Shown here one piece after another: positions 44,696 to 53,109 of a stretch of DNA of 64,000 nt. The first letter of the stretch is position 1, and each line of letters begins with the position of its first letter. The position numbers and the translations under genes are program-made. Origin of the DNA: Desulfoscipio sp. XC116. Its GTDB lineage: Bacteria; Bacillota; Desulfotomaculia; Desulfotomaculales; Desulfallaceae. Under the pieces are notes generated by a model. That model saw only the letters and a list, made by a program, of their open reading frames with translations, was not told the origin of the DNA and did not search any database. The stretch is taken from the NCBI RefSeq assembly GCF_039851975.1, contig NZ_CP156660.1, forward strand, positions 1,803,035 to 1,867,034, in the 5' to 3' direction.

Positions 44696-45049
44696 TTAAA
44701 CAATACTTAAATTATTCACCGGACGCAGGGCTTTAGGTTGGTCAATGGAGAGCCCTTCCATGAGCCAGCGGAATTGCTGTTCCGTGAGTGCCCGGACGTC
44801 TTCCGGGGTTCTCGGCCATTGGAAACGCCCGCTTTCCAACCGCTTATACAGAAGTACGAATCCGTTTCTCTCCCAGTAGAGCGCTTTAATCCGATCAGTT
44901 CGCCGGCCGCAGAACAGAAACAGACTGTCGGAGAAGGGGTCAAGCTGAAAGCGCTGCTGAACCATAGCGGCCAGCCCGTCAATACCCCGGCGCAGGTCTG
45001 TGTAGCCGCAGGCCAGATACACGTGCGCAGCGCGTGTGACATCTAACAC
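44696..45049 (-). CDS. tnpB: IS66 protein TnpB, copy 1
   Basis: The 117-residue IS66 Orf2 protein, recognisable from YLACGYTDLRRGIDGLAAMV and FLFCGRRTDRIKALYWERNGF. It is required for transposition of IS66-type elements. GTG start overlapping the tnpA stop by seven bases indicates coupled translation. It is unrelated to the IS605 TnpB nuclease. Confidence 0.94.
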   Translation of the reverse strand: MLDVTRAAHVYLACGYTDLRRGIDGLAAMVQQRFQLDPFSDSLFLFCGRRTDRIKALYWERNGFVLLYKRLESGRFQWPRTPEDVRALTEQQFRWLMEGLSIDQPKALRPVNNLSIV

Positions 45050-45417
45050 AGCGCCTTCACCGCTCTGAGGATCGTTTCCACGGTTTCTGAGTGCACACCG
45101 TTTTGAAATTCCAGTGTGACGTTACCAAAATGAAGGGTGACGACCGCCGCTGGCACGCTCTGAACCGGGGCCGGTATCCGGCACTCGGTAAATACAGCTG
45201 TTTCAGCCCGCGTCATGATCGGTTGCTGATTTGACTCTGCAAGAAGGTTTTGTGTCCCTGCGTCCCAAACCGCACGCTGCCATCGGTAATAGGTCTGCGG
45301 GGAGATATGGCGCTCTTTGCACCAGGTGCAAATTGTTTGGCCGCTGGTCCGACATTCATAGATAAGCCTGCGCCATTCCTCCACTTTAAGCTCATGTTTT
45401 ACTTTTTGCAGTTCCAT
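45043..45417 (-). CDS. tnpA: IS66 protein TnpA, copy 1
   Basis: The 124-residue IS66 Orf1, with an N-terminal helix-turn-helix (WRRLIYECRTSGQTICTWCKERHISPQTYYRW) for end binding. GCAGGAGG precedes the ATG. First gene of the IS and therefore the first to be read from the interrupted toxin-antitoxin promoter just upstream. Confidence 0.92.
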   Translation of the reverse strand: MELQKVKHELKVEEWRRLIYECRTSGQTICTWCKERHISPQTYYRWQRAVWDAGTQNLLAESNQQPIMTRAETAVFTECRIPAPVQSVPAAVVTLHFGNVTLEFQNGVHSETVETILRAVKALC

Positions 45418-45554
45418 TGTAATCCTCCTGCGAGGCAGTATTAAAAACTATTGAGAGCTCTCGCAATATCTCGCGTTCTCTCAGGATACTCTCGCTACTA
45501 TACTCTCTCACAGAAAGGGCGGGGAAGGTAGGTGTCGTTAGATTTGACGCTTAC

Positions 45555-45594
45555 AACCTAAAGATATTATACACTAATTTCTTTAGGTTATCAA
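45555..45594 (-). promoter_or_regulatory. promoter and operator of the interrupted toxin-antitoxin operon
   Basis: Minus strand: -35 TTGATA (45589-45594), 17-base spacer, -10 TATAAT (45566-45571). The box is bracketed by a perfect 9-bp inverted repeat, CTTTAGGTT/AACCTAAAG (45555-45563 and 45581-45589), a likely autoregulatory operator. The IS66 duplication AACCTAAA is its proximal half, so the IS jumped right between promoter and antitoxin leader. Confidence 0.75.
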
Positions 45595-45661
45595 GCCAAA
45601 CTGTATATGAAAAAGCTACATCTTCATTGGTTTACTACCAACAAAAATGTAGCTTATAACT

Positions 45662-45686
45662 TGGAAAGTTAGGTCAAAAAAGATGC
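45662..45686. repeat. 25-bp direct repeat, left copy
   Basis: The sequence starting TGGAAAGTTAGGTCAAAA is found again, identical and in the same orientation, at 56360-56384. It lies in the noncoding stretch 45595-45981, which also holds a hairpin AAGCTACAT/ATGTAGCTT (45610-45656), an inverted repeat CTATCATG/CATGATAG (about 45773-45805) and a 34-codon minus-strand fragment without a start. Confidence 0.7.
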
Positions 45687-45981
45687 AACTTGCATTGCCT
45701 ATTTTTAGCATATTATATGGATTATACGAAGTTTATCAATCAACTAATGTAGTTCTATCAGAAAATTTCTTCTATCATGCGGCTTTCGTCCTATCACATG
45801 ATAGAAATCTGGCTCATCATTATCAACATCATATTTTGTAATCCTTTTGCTTTAAGTTGCAAAGCCGTTCAACCCTTGCATAGCTCTTATGCTAAATGGA
45901 ATGGTTTAGGTCAGAGCGCTGGAATTATTAGATCCATTTCAAACCGTCGCTGAATCTGTAACTCTTTGTTATCGGGTTTTT

Positions 45982-46437
45982 TTATTTTCTAAAATCCTTT
46001 AATGCTCCTAATAATACTTTTTCTTTCCATTCAGGATTATTTTTTGTAATAATATCGAAATTCATAGGAATCCAAACTTGTCTTCGTTTCAAAGTGTTAC
46101 ATTTTTGGCAAGCATAAACCAGGTTATATGGCTTAGCAACACCCCTTTCATATGCAGGAATTATATGCTCAACAATACCATTGATTTTTGTTATAACCCC
46201 ACAGTATTGACAAGTGTAACAATCTCTTTCACGTATAAATTTACGAATACTTTTATTCTGAAAAATAGTTTCAGATAAGCCCCTAGTACGAAAATATATA
46301 ACGTCTGCATGTATGGCACTTTTGGAACAATTAAACTCCATAGAAAGTTGTTTCTTAATTTCAGAATAAGTTAATTCTCCTTCGTCCAGTAACAATTCAA
46401 CCTTTGATTGTCTTTCAAAAATATTTTTATGTGCCAT
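45982..46437 (-). CDS. HNH endonuclease
   Basis: A 151-residue protein. Residues 10-55 resemble a winged helix (LTYSEIKKQLSMEFNCSKSAIHADVIYF); residues 70-120 form an HNH domain with zinc Cys pairs C76/C79 (TCQYCG) and C110/C113 (CQKC), the metal-site VEHIIPAYERG (His 91) and the N of PYNLVYAC. The ribosome-binding site is weak. It is the last gene of a group with two HEPN-motif proteins; a nuclease with a DNA-binding domain next to candidate RNases suggests a defence role, which is inference. Confidence 0.82.
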   Translation of the reverse strand: MAHKNIFERQSKVELLLDEGELTYSEIKKQLSMEFNCSKSAIHADVIYFRTRGLSETIFQNKSIRKFIRERDCYTCQYCGVITKINGIVEHIIPAYERGVAKPYNLVYACQKCNTLKRRQVWIPMNFDIITKNNPEWKEKVLLGALKDFRK

Positions 46438-46470
46438 GATAATTTTCTACTAGAATCACTATAAATCTAT

Positions 46471-47028
46471 TCAAACAATGTATCGATCTATCGGTACATA
46501 ATAAGAATCTGCTTTTATTATGGCTTTGTCCAATAATTCTTTATTATTTTCAATCAGTTTAAAAAATTCATGTGTTCCATCCATAAAACTACTTACTAAA
46601 TCGCCAATATGTATAATAACAAACTTTGTTCCTTCAGATATCTTCTCAATTTCCGGTAAGCTTTGAATACTTTTATTCAGGATTTCTTTATCTCCCACTA
46701 CATAAGCAACTACTCTTGTATTATTTTGTTTTTTTGCAATAGCCGAAAAAGTGTGCAATTGACTACACCTTGCTAAATATAATTCTGTTGCTGTACACTC
46801 ATAGTCGTGTTTTTTCATCTTAGGAATAAGAAAATCATTGACCCATTTTTCATACTCTTTTTTGACTTCCCTTTTTTTTAAATCCATCTGTTCAGAATAT
46901 AGCCATGAAAGAGAATCTATAGCAGAGTAAAGCAGCCTTAAAGCAGGTTCAAAGCATTTATTATCCCCGCATAATAAAATAGCCTTTATAGTTTGAACGT
47001 ATTTTTCTGCAATCCCGTTAAAATCCAT
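46471..47028 (-). CDS. HEPN-motif protein of unknown function (candidate RNase)
   Basis: An alpha-helical protein of 185 residues. It has a helical first half with ALRLLYSAIDSLSWLY and an R-x4-H motif, RCSQLH at 87-92, set in a helix (ELYLARCSQLHTF). That arrangement is typical of HEPN ribonucleases and of HEPN-like proteins in defence islands. The C-terminal half has beta segments (RVVAYVVGD, FVIIHIGDLV). ATG 47028 is eight bases behind AGGTGG. The base composition is AT-rich compared with the core genome to the left. Confidence 0.55.
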   Translation of the reverse strand: MDFNGIAEKYVQTIKAILLCGDNKCFEPALRLLYSAIDSLSWLYSEQMDLKKREVKKEYEKWVNDFLIPKMKKHDYECTATELYLARCSQLHTFSAIAKKQNNTRVVAYVVGDKEILNKSIQSLPEIEKISEGTKFVIIHIGDLVSSFMDGTHEFFKLIENNKELLDKAIIKADSYYVPIDRYIV

Positions 47029-47062
47029 CACATTACCCACCTATCATTAAGTATTACTGAAT

Positions 47063-47611
47063 TTATCCTACTGCATATTCGTTTCTAAGCTTATTTGTAG
47101 CTATTTTAATTATTTCTTTTATATATACATTTTGTTCTTCAATTAATTGAGAAATATTAATATTTGTAAAAACAGCTTTCTCATTAGCATTTTCTGTTAT
47201 TAATTGAAATCCATATTGGGCCATTGTAATTCGTGATACAAAGGCATAAGTTATTGGTTTTGCCTTTGTTGCATTTATTTTCGTTGGGTGTCCAACAGAG
47301 TTATTTCTTATTGTTCTTATCTCTCTCAGTTTTTCATATTCCCAGATGTTTATTTTTATATTTAAAACTTCACATAAATTAACTGCCGCATCTTGTTGCA
47401 AAAATAAAGCTTGTAACAAACCGTAAATCGCTAAATACAACATTCCGTCATCTTTATAATCATTTGCTTGATAAGCATCTATGGCTAATTCCGTATCACT
47501 GATAACATCCATAGAAGTACAAAGCTGTAACCACATACTCTTATTCGTAATCAATTTTGTCTTGATTTTTGGCGTATTAACTAAGTCTCTAAACTCGTTG
47601 ATAACTGGCAT
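47063..47611 (-). CDS. second HEPN-motif protein (candidate RNase or partner)
   Basis: A helical 182-residue protein. The strongest feature is IRNNSVGHPT, an R-x5-H motif at 102-108 preceded by EYEKLREIRT, which is how many HEPN-like Abi proteins look. A helix AIYGLLQALFLQQDAAVNL comes before it. GGAGG lies nine bases before the ATG. The stop is 34 bases ahead of the first HEPN-motif gene's start on the same strand, and the HNH gene follows, so the three probably form one transcript. Confidence 0.55.
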   Translation of the reverse strand: MPVINEFRDLVNTPKIKTKLITNKSMWLQLCTSMDVISDTELAIDAYQANDYKDDGMLYLAIYGLLQALFLQQDAAVNLCEVLNIKINIWEYEKLREIRTIRNNSVGHPTKINATKAKPITYAFVSRITMAQYGFQLITENANEKAVFTNINISQLIEEQNVYIKEIIKIATNKLRNEYAVG

Positions 47612-47825
47612 GGCTTAATTCCTCCAACTGCTTGTTATAGACATAACTGGAATCCGAATTCTTCATTCGCTTTTATCATGTCTGAGGATTTTATTATTAC
47701 CAACGTTTATATCACTGGCAGAAACTGCCGCATAGCCAGCTCCTGCCGCCACTTAGTCATCACATAATGGGAAAACGCATATTGCTATTTAAACCGTTTG
47801 ACAGCTGGCGGTATACTTTTTTGAG

Positions 47826-48770
47826 TCACATAGAAAACTGCTGTCCCTGGTTTTCCAATCCCTCTTGCTCCGGTTCCTGTCTTTCCAACTTCATGAGTTG
47901 TTCCATACTGTAATCAAGAATTTTTACCTTTCGCTCTGAAATGATCACCGTGTAGAATTCCTTTTGTATTGGAAGCAGTGTCGGTGTTTTATTAATGAGC
48001 GCCCGTATTCTCTCCATATCAATCCGCGCAGAAACTCTTTTAAGCGCCGCCGTGCAGTCCGGATTTTTCAGAGAAGAGATAAATTCAAAGTAGGATATTT
48101 TCTTTCCGTTTTCCTCAATAGATGAAGCAGGAAAGACATAGATGCGCTTGTCGAGCTCATCTTCACTATTCAGGACAGCTTCCATATGGCTGGCAGCAAG
48201 CTGCGGGTAGAGGCAGGAGCCGCAATCGTAAACCGGAGCAATTTCAGCCGTCTTAGACTGCTCATCCACAAGAATACCCCAATTGCCATTGTGCCTGTCA
48301 AAATTGCCGAGCAGTGCATCGGCAATAAACATATCCCAGAAAAAATCCCGAAGCTGATCCTGTGGCAGAAGAGTCTGTTCGTCAATTGCCTGCTGGATGG
48401 AGGAGAGTTCCTTTCCATATCCATTCTGTTCACTACTGATACAGGTATTCTTCAGATGGGCAAACTCCATGAGTTTTTTGCCGCCCTCGGTAAAATCGCC
48501 GCAGGCTACGACTACTTTTTCTTTTCCGCGCGAATCAGTATAGGTTCCCAGCAGGGTTTCCTGGGTCCTAAATCCGAGGCAGGCAAAGATATGGCAGGCG
48601 AGGTATTCACTGATACAGCCGTTAGTGTAGCTCATTGCTTTATTACGGCTGGGAACAGGAGGAAATTTCAGCATGTAGCTGCTGCCCTTATACAAAATAT
48701 TGATTTTATTTCCGTTTGCCCCGCCGTAGGCTCTGAATTTATTTACTTCACATGAGGTAAAATCAATCAT
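47826..48770 (-). CDS. HipA/CtkA-like protein kinase
   Basis: A 314-residue kinase-like protein. It has a Gly-rich start (YGGANGNKINILYKG), a nucleotide-site Lys in YMLKFPPVP (about 35), a catalytic loop LLGNFDRHNGNWGIL (Asp about 158) and a metal-binding YDCGSCLYP (Asp about 182) in place of DFG. Length and layout fit the compact CtkA branch rather than full HipA. ATG 48770 lies nine bases behind GGAGG. The gene overlaps the XRE regulator stop by eight bases, so the pair resembles a hipBA toxin-antitoxin unit. Confidence 0.82.
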   Translation of the reverse strand: MIDFTSCEVNKFRAYGGANGNKINILYKGSSYMLKFPPVPSRNKAMSYTNGCISEYLACHIFACLGFRTQETLLGTYTDSRGKEKVVVACGDFTEGGKKLMEFAHLKNTCISSEQNGYGKELSSIQQAIDEQTLLPQDQLRDFFWDMFIADALLGNFDRHNGNWGILVDEQSKTAEIAPVYDCGSCLYPQLAASHMEAVLNSEDELDKRIYVFPASSIEENGKKISYFEFISSLKNPDCTAALKRVSARIDMERIRALINKTPTLLPIQKEFYTVIISERKVKILDYSMEQLMKLERQEPEQEGLENQGQQFSM

Positions 48771-49221
48771 AAATACCATCCTCCTTTCCGCCTAAACCAA
48801 GATATTTCTCACGCAGGTAGCCTGCCTGTTCCTCCGTAATTAAGTCTGACCAAAGGTCGGCATTAATGGCTCCATATAACTCATCCCATAGGCAGTCAAT
48901 GTGCAGCACCTGCTCCTTCTCACCTTGCAAGTATTCTTTAATTGCTTTTTGGATACTCCCGGACAATTCGGTTTCCAGATACGTTTTGCTATTCGGTTTC
49001 CCATCTGCCATGCTTTTTGTCGGCTCTGTTTCGAGTGCCAACAGTTCTTCAATGGAAAGGCCGAGTGCTTTGGACAGCTTGAAAAGCGTCCCCGCACCGC
49101 AACGATCCAGATGGGTTTTTCCAGAATAAATATCTGCAAGCGTTGCCCACGGAATTGCGCTGATTTTTGATAAACGGTAGCGGGATATCTGCATATCCTG
49201 CATAATCTGTTGTATTGTCAT
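48763..49221 (-). CDS. XRE-family regulator/antitoxin (HipB-like)
   Basis: A 152-residue protein with an N-terminal helix-turn-helix (IQQIMQDMQISRYRLSKISAIPWATLADIYSG and FKLSKALGLSIEELL) and a C-terminal acidic region. It probably represses its own operon and neutralises the kinase encoded by the overlapping gene. Three start codons are clustered; ATG 49221 fits AGGTGA best. It lies next to the end of a mobile-element gene. Confidence 0.8.
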   Translation of the reverse strand: MTIQQIMQDMQISRYRLSKISAIPWATLADIYSGKTHLDRCGAGTLFKLSKALGLSIEELLALETEPTKSMADGKPNSKTYLETELSGSIQKAIKEYLQGEKEQVLHIDCLWDELYGAINADLWSDLITEEQAGYLREKYLGLGGKEDGIYD

Positions 49222-49226
49222 TTTCA

Positions 49227-49850
49227 TCACCTATACTCATTATATCGGCATTCCGATATAACGTCAAGGTATGCCAAGATATCCGACGCTCGATCATCGC
49301 ATATAACCTCCTGCCTGATGGCGTTGCCCACTGTGGCGGCATCCGGCAGAAAATCATAGCCGTGCAGGTTTTGTGAGATATCCAGCGCAAAGTCCAAACG
49401 GTCGCAGCCTTCATACTCCATCGCCGCTTGAAATTGTTTCATGGCGTGAGGCTTTCCTTGCCATTGTTCGCCCAGAACATAGCCGAGGTTGCTGCCATCC
49501 CACACTAGATTGTCAAGTGAGTCGTCTTGCTCTAACAGGTTCTGAATGTTCGGCAGCACACAAACCGCTTCAAGTGTCCGGCACTCCTGCAGAGAGGATA
49601 CGCCCAGCGTATTGAGCACGCTCCGAAGCTCGTCAGGCCTGCCTCCGTTTACCTCTGCATAATCGGGCAGGCGGAGCCAGACGCTGTTTTTGTTTGAAGC
49701 GGACGCCAATTTCAGCTTAGCGCTGTAACCGTCATCCTTTAGCTCTAACAGATTGGCACCGTCATATACCATCTGGATGGTTTGGCCTGTCGGAAATATA
49801 TAAGCGCCGCCCATAAAACACCCAGACTCTGCCAGATACGGTAATGCCAC
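49227..49850 (-). pseudogene. mobile-element protein fragment (ArdA/YodL-like region)
   Basis: A 207-codon frame without a supported start. The second half reads QFQAAMEYEGCDRLDFALDI and then HGYDFLPD, which resembles antirestriction ArdA-like or YodL-type proteins encoded on clostridial conjugative elements. The first part (SVWLRLPDYAEVNGGRPDELR) also fits such proteins. No ribosome-binding site is found near the GTG at 49850 and the ATG at 49814 is unsupported; I consider it a relic or a misread start. It suggests that the segment came with an integrative element. Confidence 0.45.
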
Positions 49851-50059
49851 CCCAGCTTTTCTTTATCACCTAAATTCCCGGATAAAATATCACCTACAAT
49901 TTCCTATTTAAAGTGATTATGCAGACTTTTCTCAACATCGCTTGATGACAATCCCAAATTTTATAGAACCAAGCGTTGCTTTTTTGTAACTGGATTTAAT
50001 AGAGATGTTCCATTAGAAAGATTAACGACCCTACATAACGCAATATCAAATGAATATAC

Positions 50060-50279
50060 TGGTGCGGCGGAGCCGCAGTTCCGGAGAATCGGAAACCAGT
50101 TATCCGGAACAGGAAACCAAGTAAGCGTTTATGCCGCGAAAGCCTATTGACAATGAGTAAGGCGGCGTGTTAGCGTACAAGCCAGGCATCAGCCTCTCCA
50201 GAGCTCTGCCCCTTGTTCAGGGAGGGTGATGCCGATAGATGCCTGCAAACATGCCGCCAGAGGCTCATTGTCAATAGGA
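50060..50279. repeat. MITE-like structured noncoding repeat left of IS66 copy 2
   Basis: The 441-base stretch 49851-50291 has no gene. It contains a perfect 15-bp inverted repeat, CCTATTGACAATGAG near 50147 and its complement near 50264, around about 100 bases that can fold further (GGCGGC/GCCGCC, GGCATC/GATGCC). To the left, near 50080-50120, two copies of a CCGG/GGAAACC motif occur; inverted copies lie right of the IS at 53180-53215. The IS may have landed in an older small element. Confidence 0.4.
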
Positions 50280-50428
50280 CCGTGGAATAAAGTAAGCGTC
50301 AAATCTAACGACACCTACCTTCCCCGCCCTTTCTGTGAGAGAGTATAGTAGCGAGAGTATCCTGAGAGAACGCGAGATATTGCGAGAGCTCTCAATAGTT
50401 TTTAATACTGCCTCGCAGGAGGATTACA

Positions 50429-50803
50429 ATGGAACTGCAAAAAGTAAAACATGAGCTTAAAGTGGAGGAATGGCGCAGGCTTATCTATGAATGTCGGACC
50501 AGCGGCCAAACAATTTGCACCTGGTGCAAAGAGCGCCATATCTCCCCGCAGACCTATTACCGATGGCAGCGTGCGGTTTGGGACGCAGGGACACAAAACC
50601 TTCTTGCAGAGTCAAATCAGCAACCGATCATGACGCGGGCTGAAACAGCTGTATTTACCGAGTGCCGGATACCGGCCCCGGTTCAGAGCGTGCCAGCGGC
50701 GGTCGTCACCCTTCATTTTGGTAACGTCACACTGGAATTTCAAAACGGTGTGCACTCAGAAACCGTGGAAACGATCCTCAGAGCGGTGAAGGCGCTGTGT
50801 TAG
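50429..50803 (+). CDS. tnpA: IS66 protein TnpA, copy 2
   Basis: Identical in protein sequence to the copy-1 product: 124 residues with the N-terminal helix-turn-helix. It follows AGGAGG and is the first gene of the second IS. Confidence 0.92.
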   Translation: MELQKVKHELKVEEWRRLIYECRTSGQTICTWCKERHISPQTYYRWQRAVWDAGTQNLLAESNQQPIMTRAETAVFTECRIPAPVQSVPAAVVTLHFGNVTLEFQNGVHSETVETILRAVKALC

Positions 50804-51150
50804 ATGTCACACGCGCTGCGCACGTGTATCTGGCCTGCGGCTACACAGACCTGCGCCGGGGTATTGACGGGCTGGCCGCTATGGTTCAGCAGCGCTTTCA
50901 GCTTGACCCCTTCTCCGACAGTCTGTTTCTGTTCTGCGGCCGGCGAACTGATCGGATTAAAGCGCTCTACTGGGAGAGAAACGGATTCGTACTTCTGTAT
51001 AAGCGGTTGGAAAGCGGGCGTTTCCAATGGCCGAGAACCCCGGAAGACGTCCGGGCACTCACGGAACAGCAATTCCGCTGGCTCATGGAAGGGCTCTCCA
51101 TTGACCAACCTAAAGCCCTGCGTCCGGTGAATAATTTAAGTATTGTTTAA
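50797..51150 (+). CDS. tnpB: IS66 protein TnpB, copy 2
   Basis: Identical 117-residue Orf2 protein. GTG start, seven-base overlap with tnpA. Confidence 0.94.
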   Translation: MLDVTRAAHVYLACGYTDLRRGIDGLAAMVQQRFQLDPFSDSLFLFCGRRTDRIKALYWERNGFVLLYKRLESGRFQWPRTPEDVRALTEQQFRWLMEGLSIDQPKALRPVNNLSIV

Positions 51151-51218
51151 AGCCGGGAAGCCTTGAAAATACGGGGTTTTTCATTGTTTTTCGCAGCAAA
51201 ATATGGTATAATTCAAGC

Positions 51219-52844
51219 ATGAAAAACGTGCCTGAAACCGTTAAAGACAGCGCCGAAATCGTGACGATTTCGCGCACAGAATACAATGAATATCTTGCAC
51301 TAAAGACCCAAAACGCCGAATTGTCACGTCAAGTAGAATGGTTTCTGGAGCAACTGCGCCTGGCCCGGCAAAAACGTTTTGGGTCTTCGTCCGAACAGAG
51401 CCAATATGACGGCTGGGAGCAGCCGAACCTATTTAATGAAGCGGAACTCTTCGCGGACGAAGCTGTGCCGGAACCGGAGTTAACCGATGTAAAACCCCAC
51501 GTTCGCAAGAAGCGACGGGAAACGAAGGACAGCCTGCCTGAGAACCTGCCCGTCGAAACCACCGAGCATTTTCTGCCGGATCAAGAGCGCACCTGCCCGG
51601 TCTGCAACGACGAACTGCAAATTATTGGAAAGACCGTGCAGCGGAGGCTAAAAATCATTCCGGCCAGCGCGGTGATCCTGGAAGATATCTATTATACCTA
51701 CGCCTGCCGAACCTGCGAAAAAACCGGCACAGAAGTCCCCGTGCTCAGAACGCCCCAAAGAAACAACGTCATCAAAGGGAGCTTTGCCTCACCGGAGGCG
51801 GTAGCGCACATCATCACGCAGAAATTTGTCATGGGAGCCCCGCTATACCGGCAAGAGAAATCTTTTCAGCGCCAGGGGATAACACTGTCGCGCCAAACGT
51901 TATCCAACTGGGTGCTGAAAAGCACTGCAGATTGGCTGGAGCCCATCTACCATGAACTGCATCGCAGGCTTTGCGCCCGGCAAGTGCTGCATGGTGATGA
52001 AACCACTCTGCAAGTGCTGCGGGAGCCGGGGAAATCCGCTCAGTCCAAGAGCTACATGTGGCTATACCGGACCAGCGGAGATACCGGACAGCCGATTATC
52101 CTGTATGAATACCAACCGGATCGAAAAGCCCGCCGCCCGGCCGAGTTTCTAAAAGGTTTCTCCGGATATTTGCATACGGACGGGTACAGCGGCTATCACA
52201 ATCTGCCGGGTTCGATCACTGTGGTAGGCTGCTGGGCTCATGCCCGACGAAAATTTAATGAAGCCCTGAAAGCTCTCCCGGAAAAAGACCGGGGGGGGTC
52301 TTTAGCCCTGCGCGGAAAACGCTATTGCGACGCACTGTTTGACCTTGAAAAACAATTGGCGGCCTGCCCGACGGAAAGACGCTATGAGAAACGTCAGGAA
52401 CTGGCAAAACCAATGCTTGAAGCCTTTTCGGCGTGGCTGAGAGCCCATAAAACCGCACCGAAATCCGCGATTGGCAAAGCCATCTATTACCTGCAGGAGC
52501 AGTGGTCCTGGCTAACAAATTATCTCCTGGACGGGCGGCTGGAGTTCAGCAACAACCGAGCGGAACGCAGCATCAAACCGTTTGTCATTGACCGGAAGAA
52601 CTTTTTGTTTGCCAATACACCGAAAGGGGCGCAAGGCAGCGCCGTCATGTTCAGCCTCATTGAGACGGCGAAGGAAAACGGATTGGATCCCCACCGCTTT
52701 CTGAGCTATGTTTTTGACGCGGCACCTAACATGGATCTCGGCGACCCGAAACAGTTAGAGCTGCTGCTGCCCTGGAACGCGCCGGAGACGTGCAAAGTCC
52801 CGCCAGGCTTAAACGAGAGGAGTTACCATGAAAAAACGAAGTAA
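51219..52844 (+). CDS. tnpC: IS66 transposase TnpC, copy 2
   Basis: Identical 541-residue transposase with intact zinc-finger and DDE regions. Since both copies are intact and unchanged, the duplication is recent. Confidence 0.95.
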   Translation: MKNVPETVKDSAEIVTISRTEYNEYLALKTQNAELSRQVEWFLEQLRLARQKRFGSSSEQSQYDGWEQPNLFNEAELFADEAVPEPELTDVKPHVRKKRRETKDSLPENLPVETTEHFLPDQERTCPVCNDELQIIGKTVQRRLKIIPASAVILEDIYYTYACRTCEKTGTEVPVLRTPQRNNVIKGSFASPEAVAHIITQKFVMGAPLYRQEKSFQRQGITLSRQTLSNWVLKSTADWLEPIYHELHRRLCARQVLHGDETTLQVLREPGKSAQSKSYMWLYRTSGDTGQPIILYEYQPDRKARRPAEFLKGFSGYLHTDGYSGYHNLPGSITVVGCWAHARRKFNEALKALPEKDRGGSLALRGKRYCDALFDLEKQLAACPTERRYEKRQELAKPMLEAFSAWLRAHKTAPKSAIGKAIYYLQEQWSWLTNYLLDGRLEFSNNRAERSIKPFVIDRKNFLFANTPKGAQGSAVMFSLIETAKENGLDPHRFLSYVFDAAPNMDLGDPKQLELLLPWNAPETCKVPPGLNERSYHEKTK

Positions 52845-53109
52845 CATTGACATGGTTCTCGATATGGTCGAAGCGTTCCTCAAAGGCAACATAAGTCGTC
52901 TGGATTTCCAACTGGATTTCCCCCATGAAGTACAACAGCGCTACCAAAAAATGGCCCGTGAAGACGAGGAATTTGCAAGATTGATTGACGATCGCCTGGT
53001 GGAAGACGGTGTTTATAAAGGCGAGCGCCTCAGCGATGAAGCATTCCGAAGACACATTCGGAAGCAGTTTCTGGATGTCGTTGACATCAGTGATGAAGGG
53101 TTCCTGTAA
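52828..53109 (+). CDS. IS66 accessory protein (93 aa), copy 2
   Basis: Identical to the small protein of copy 1. It overlaps the tnpC end by 17 bases and ends about 50 bases inside the IS terminus. Confidence 0.7.
   Translation: MKKRSNIDMVLDMVEAFLKGNISRLDFQLDFPHEVQQRYQKMAREDEEFARLIDDRLVEDGVYKGERLSDEAFRRHIRKQFLDVVDISDEGFL

Larger units (their letters stand above)
42685..45554 (-). mobile_element. IS66-family insertion sequence, copy 1
   Basis: A complete 2870-bp element. The ends are inverted repeats beginning GTAAGCGTCAAA, and it is flanked by a perfect 8-bp duplication AACCTAAA (42677-42684 and 45555-45562), the size expected for IS66. It carries tnpA, tnpB, tnpC and a fourth small gene on the minus strand. 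It matches copy 2 (50292-53161) in all coding regions and, as far as I compared, in the noncoding ends. Confidence 0.95.
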
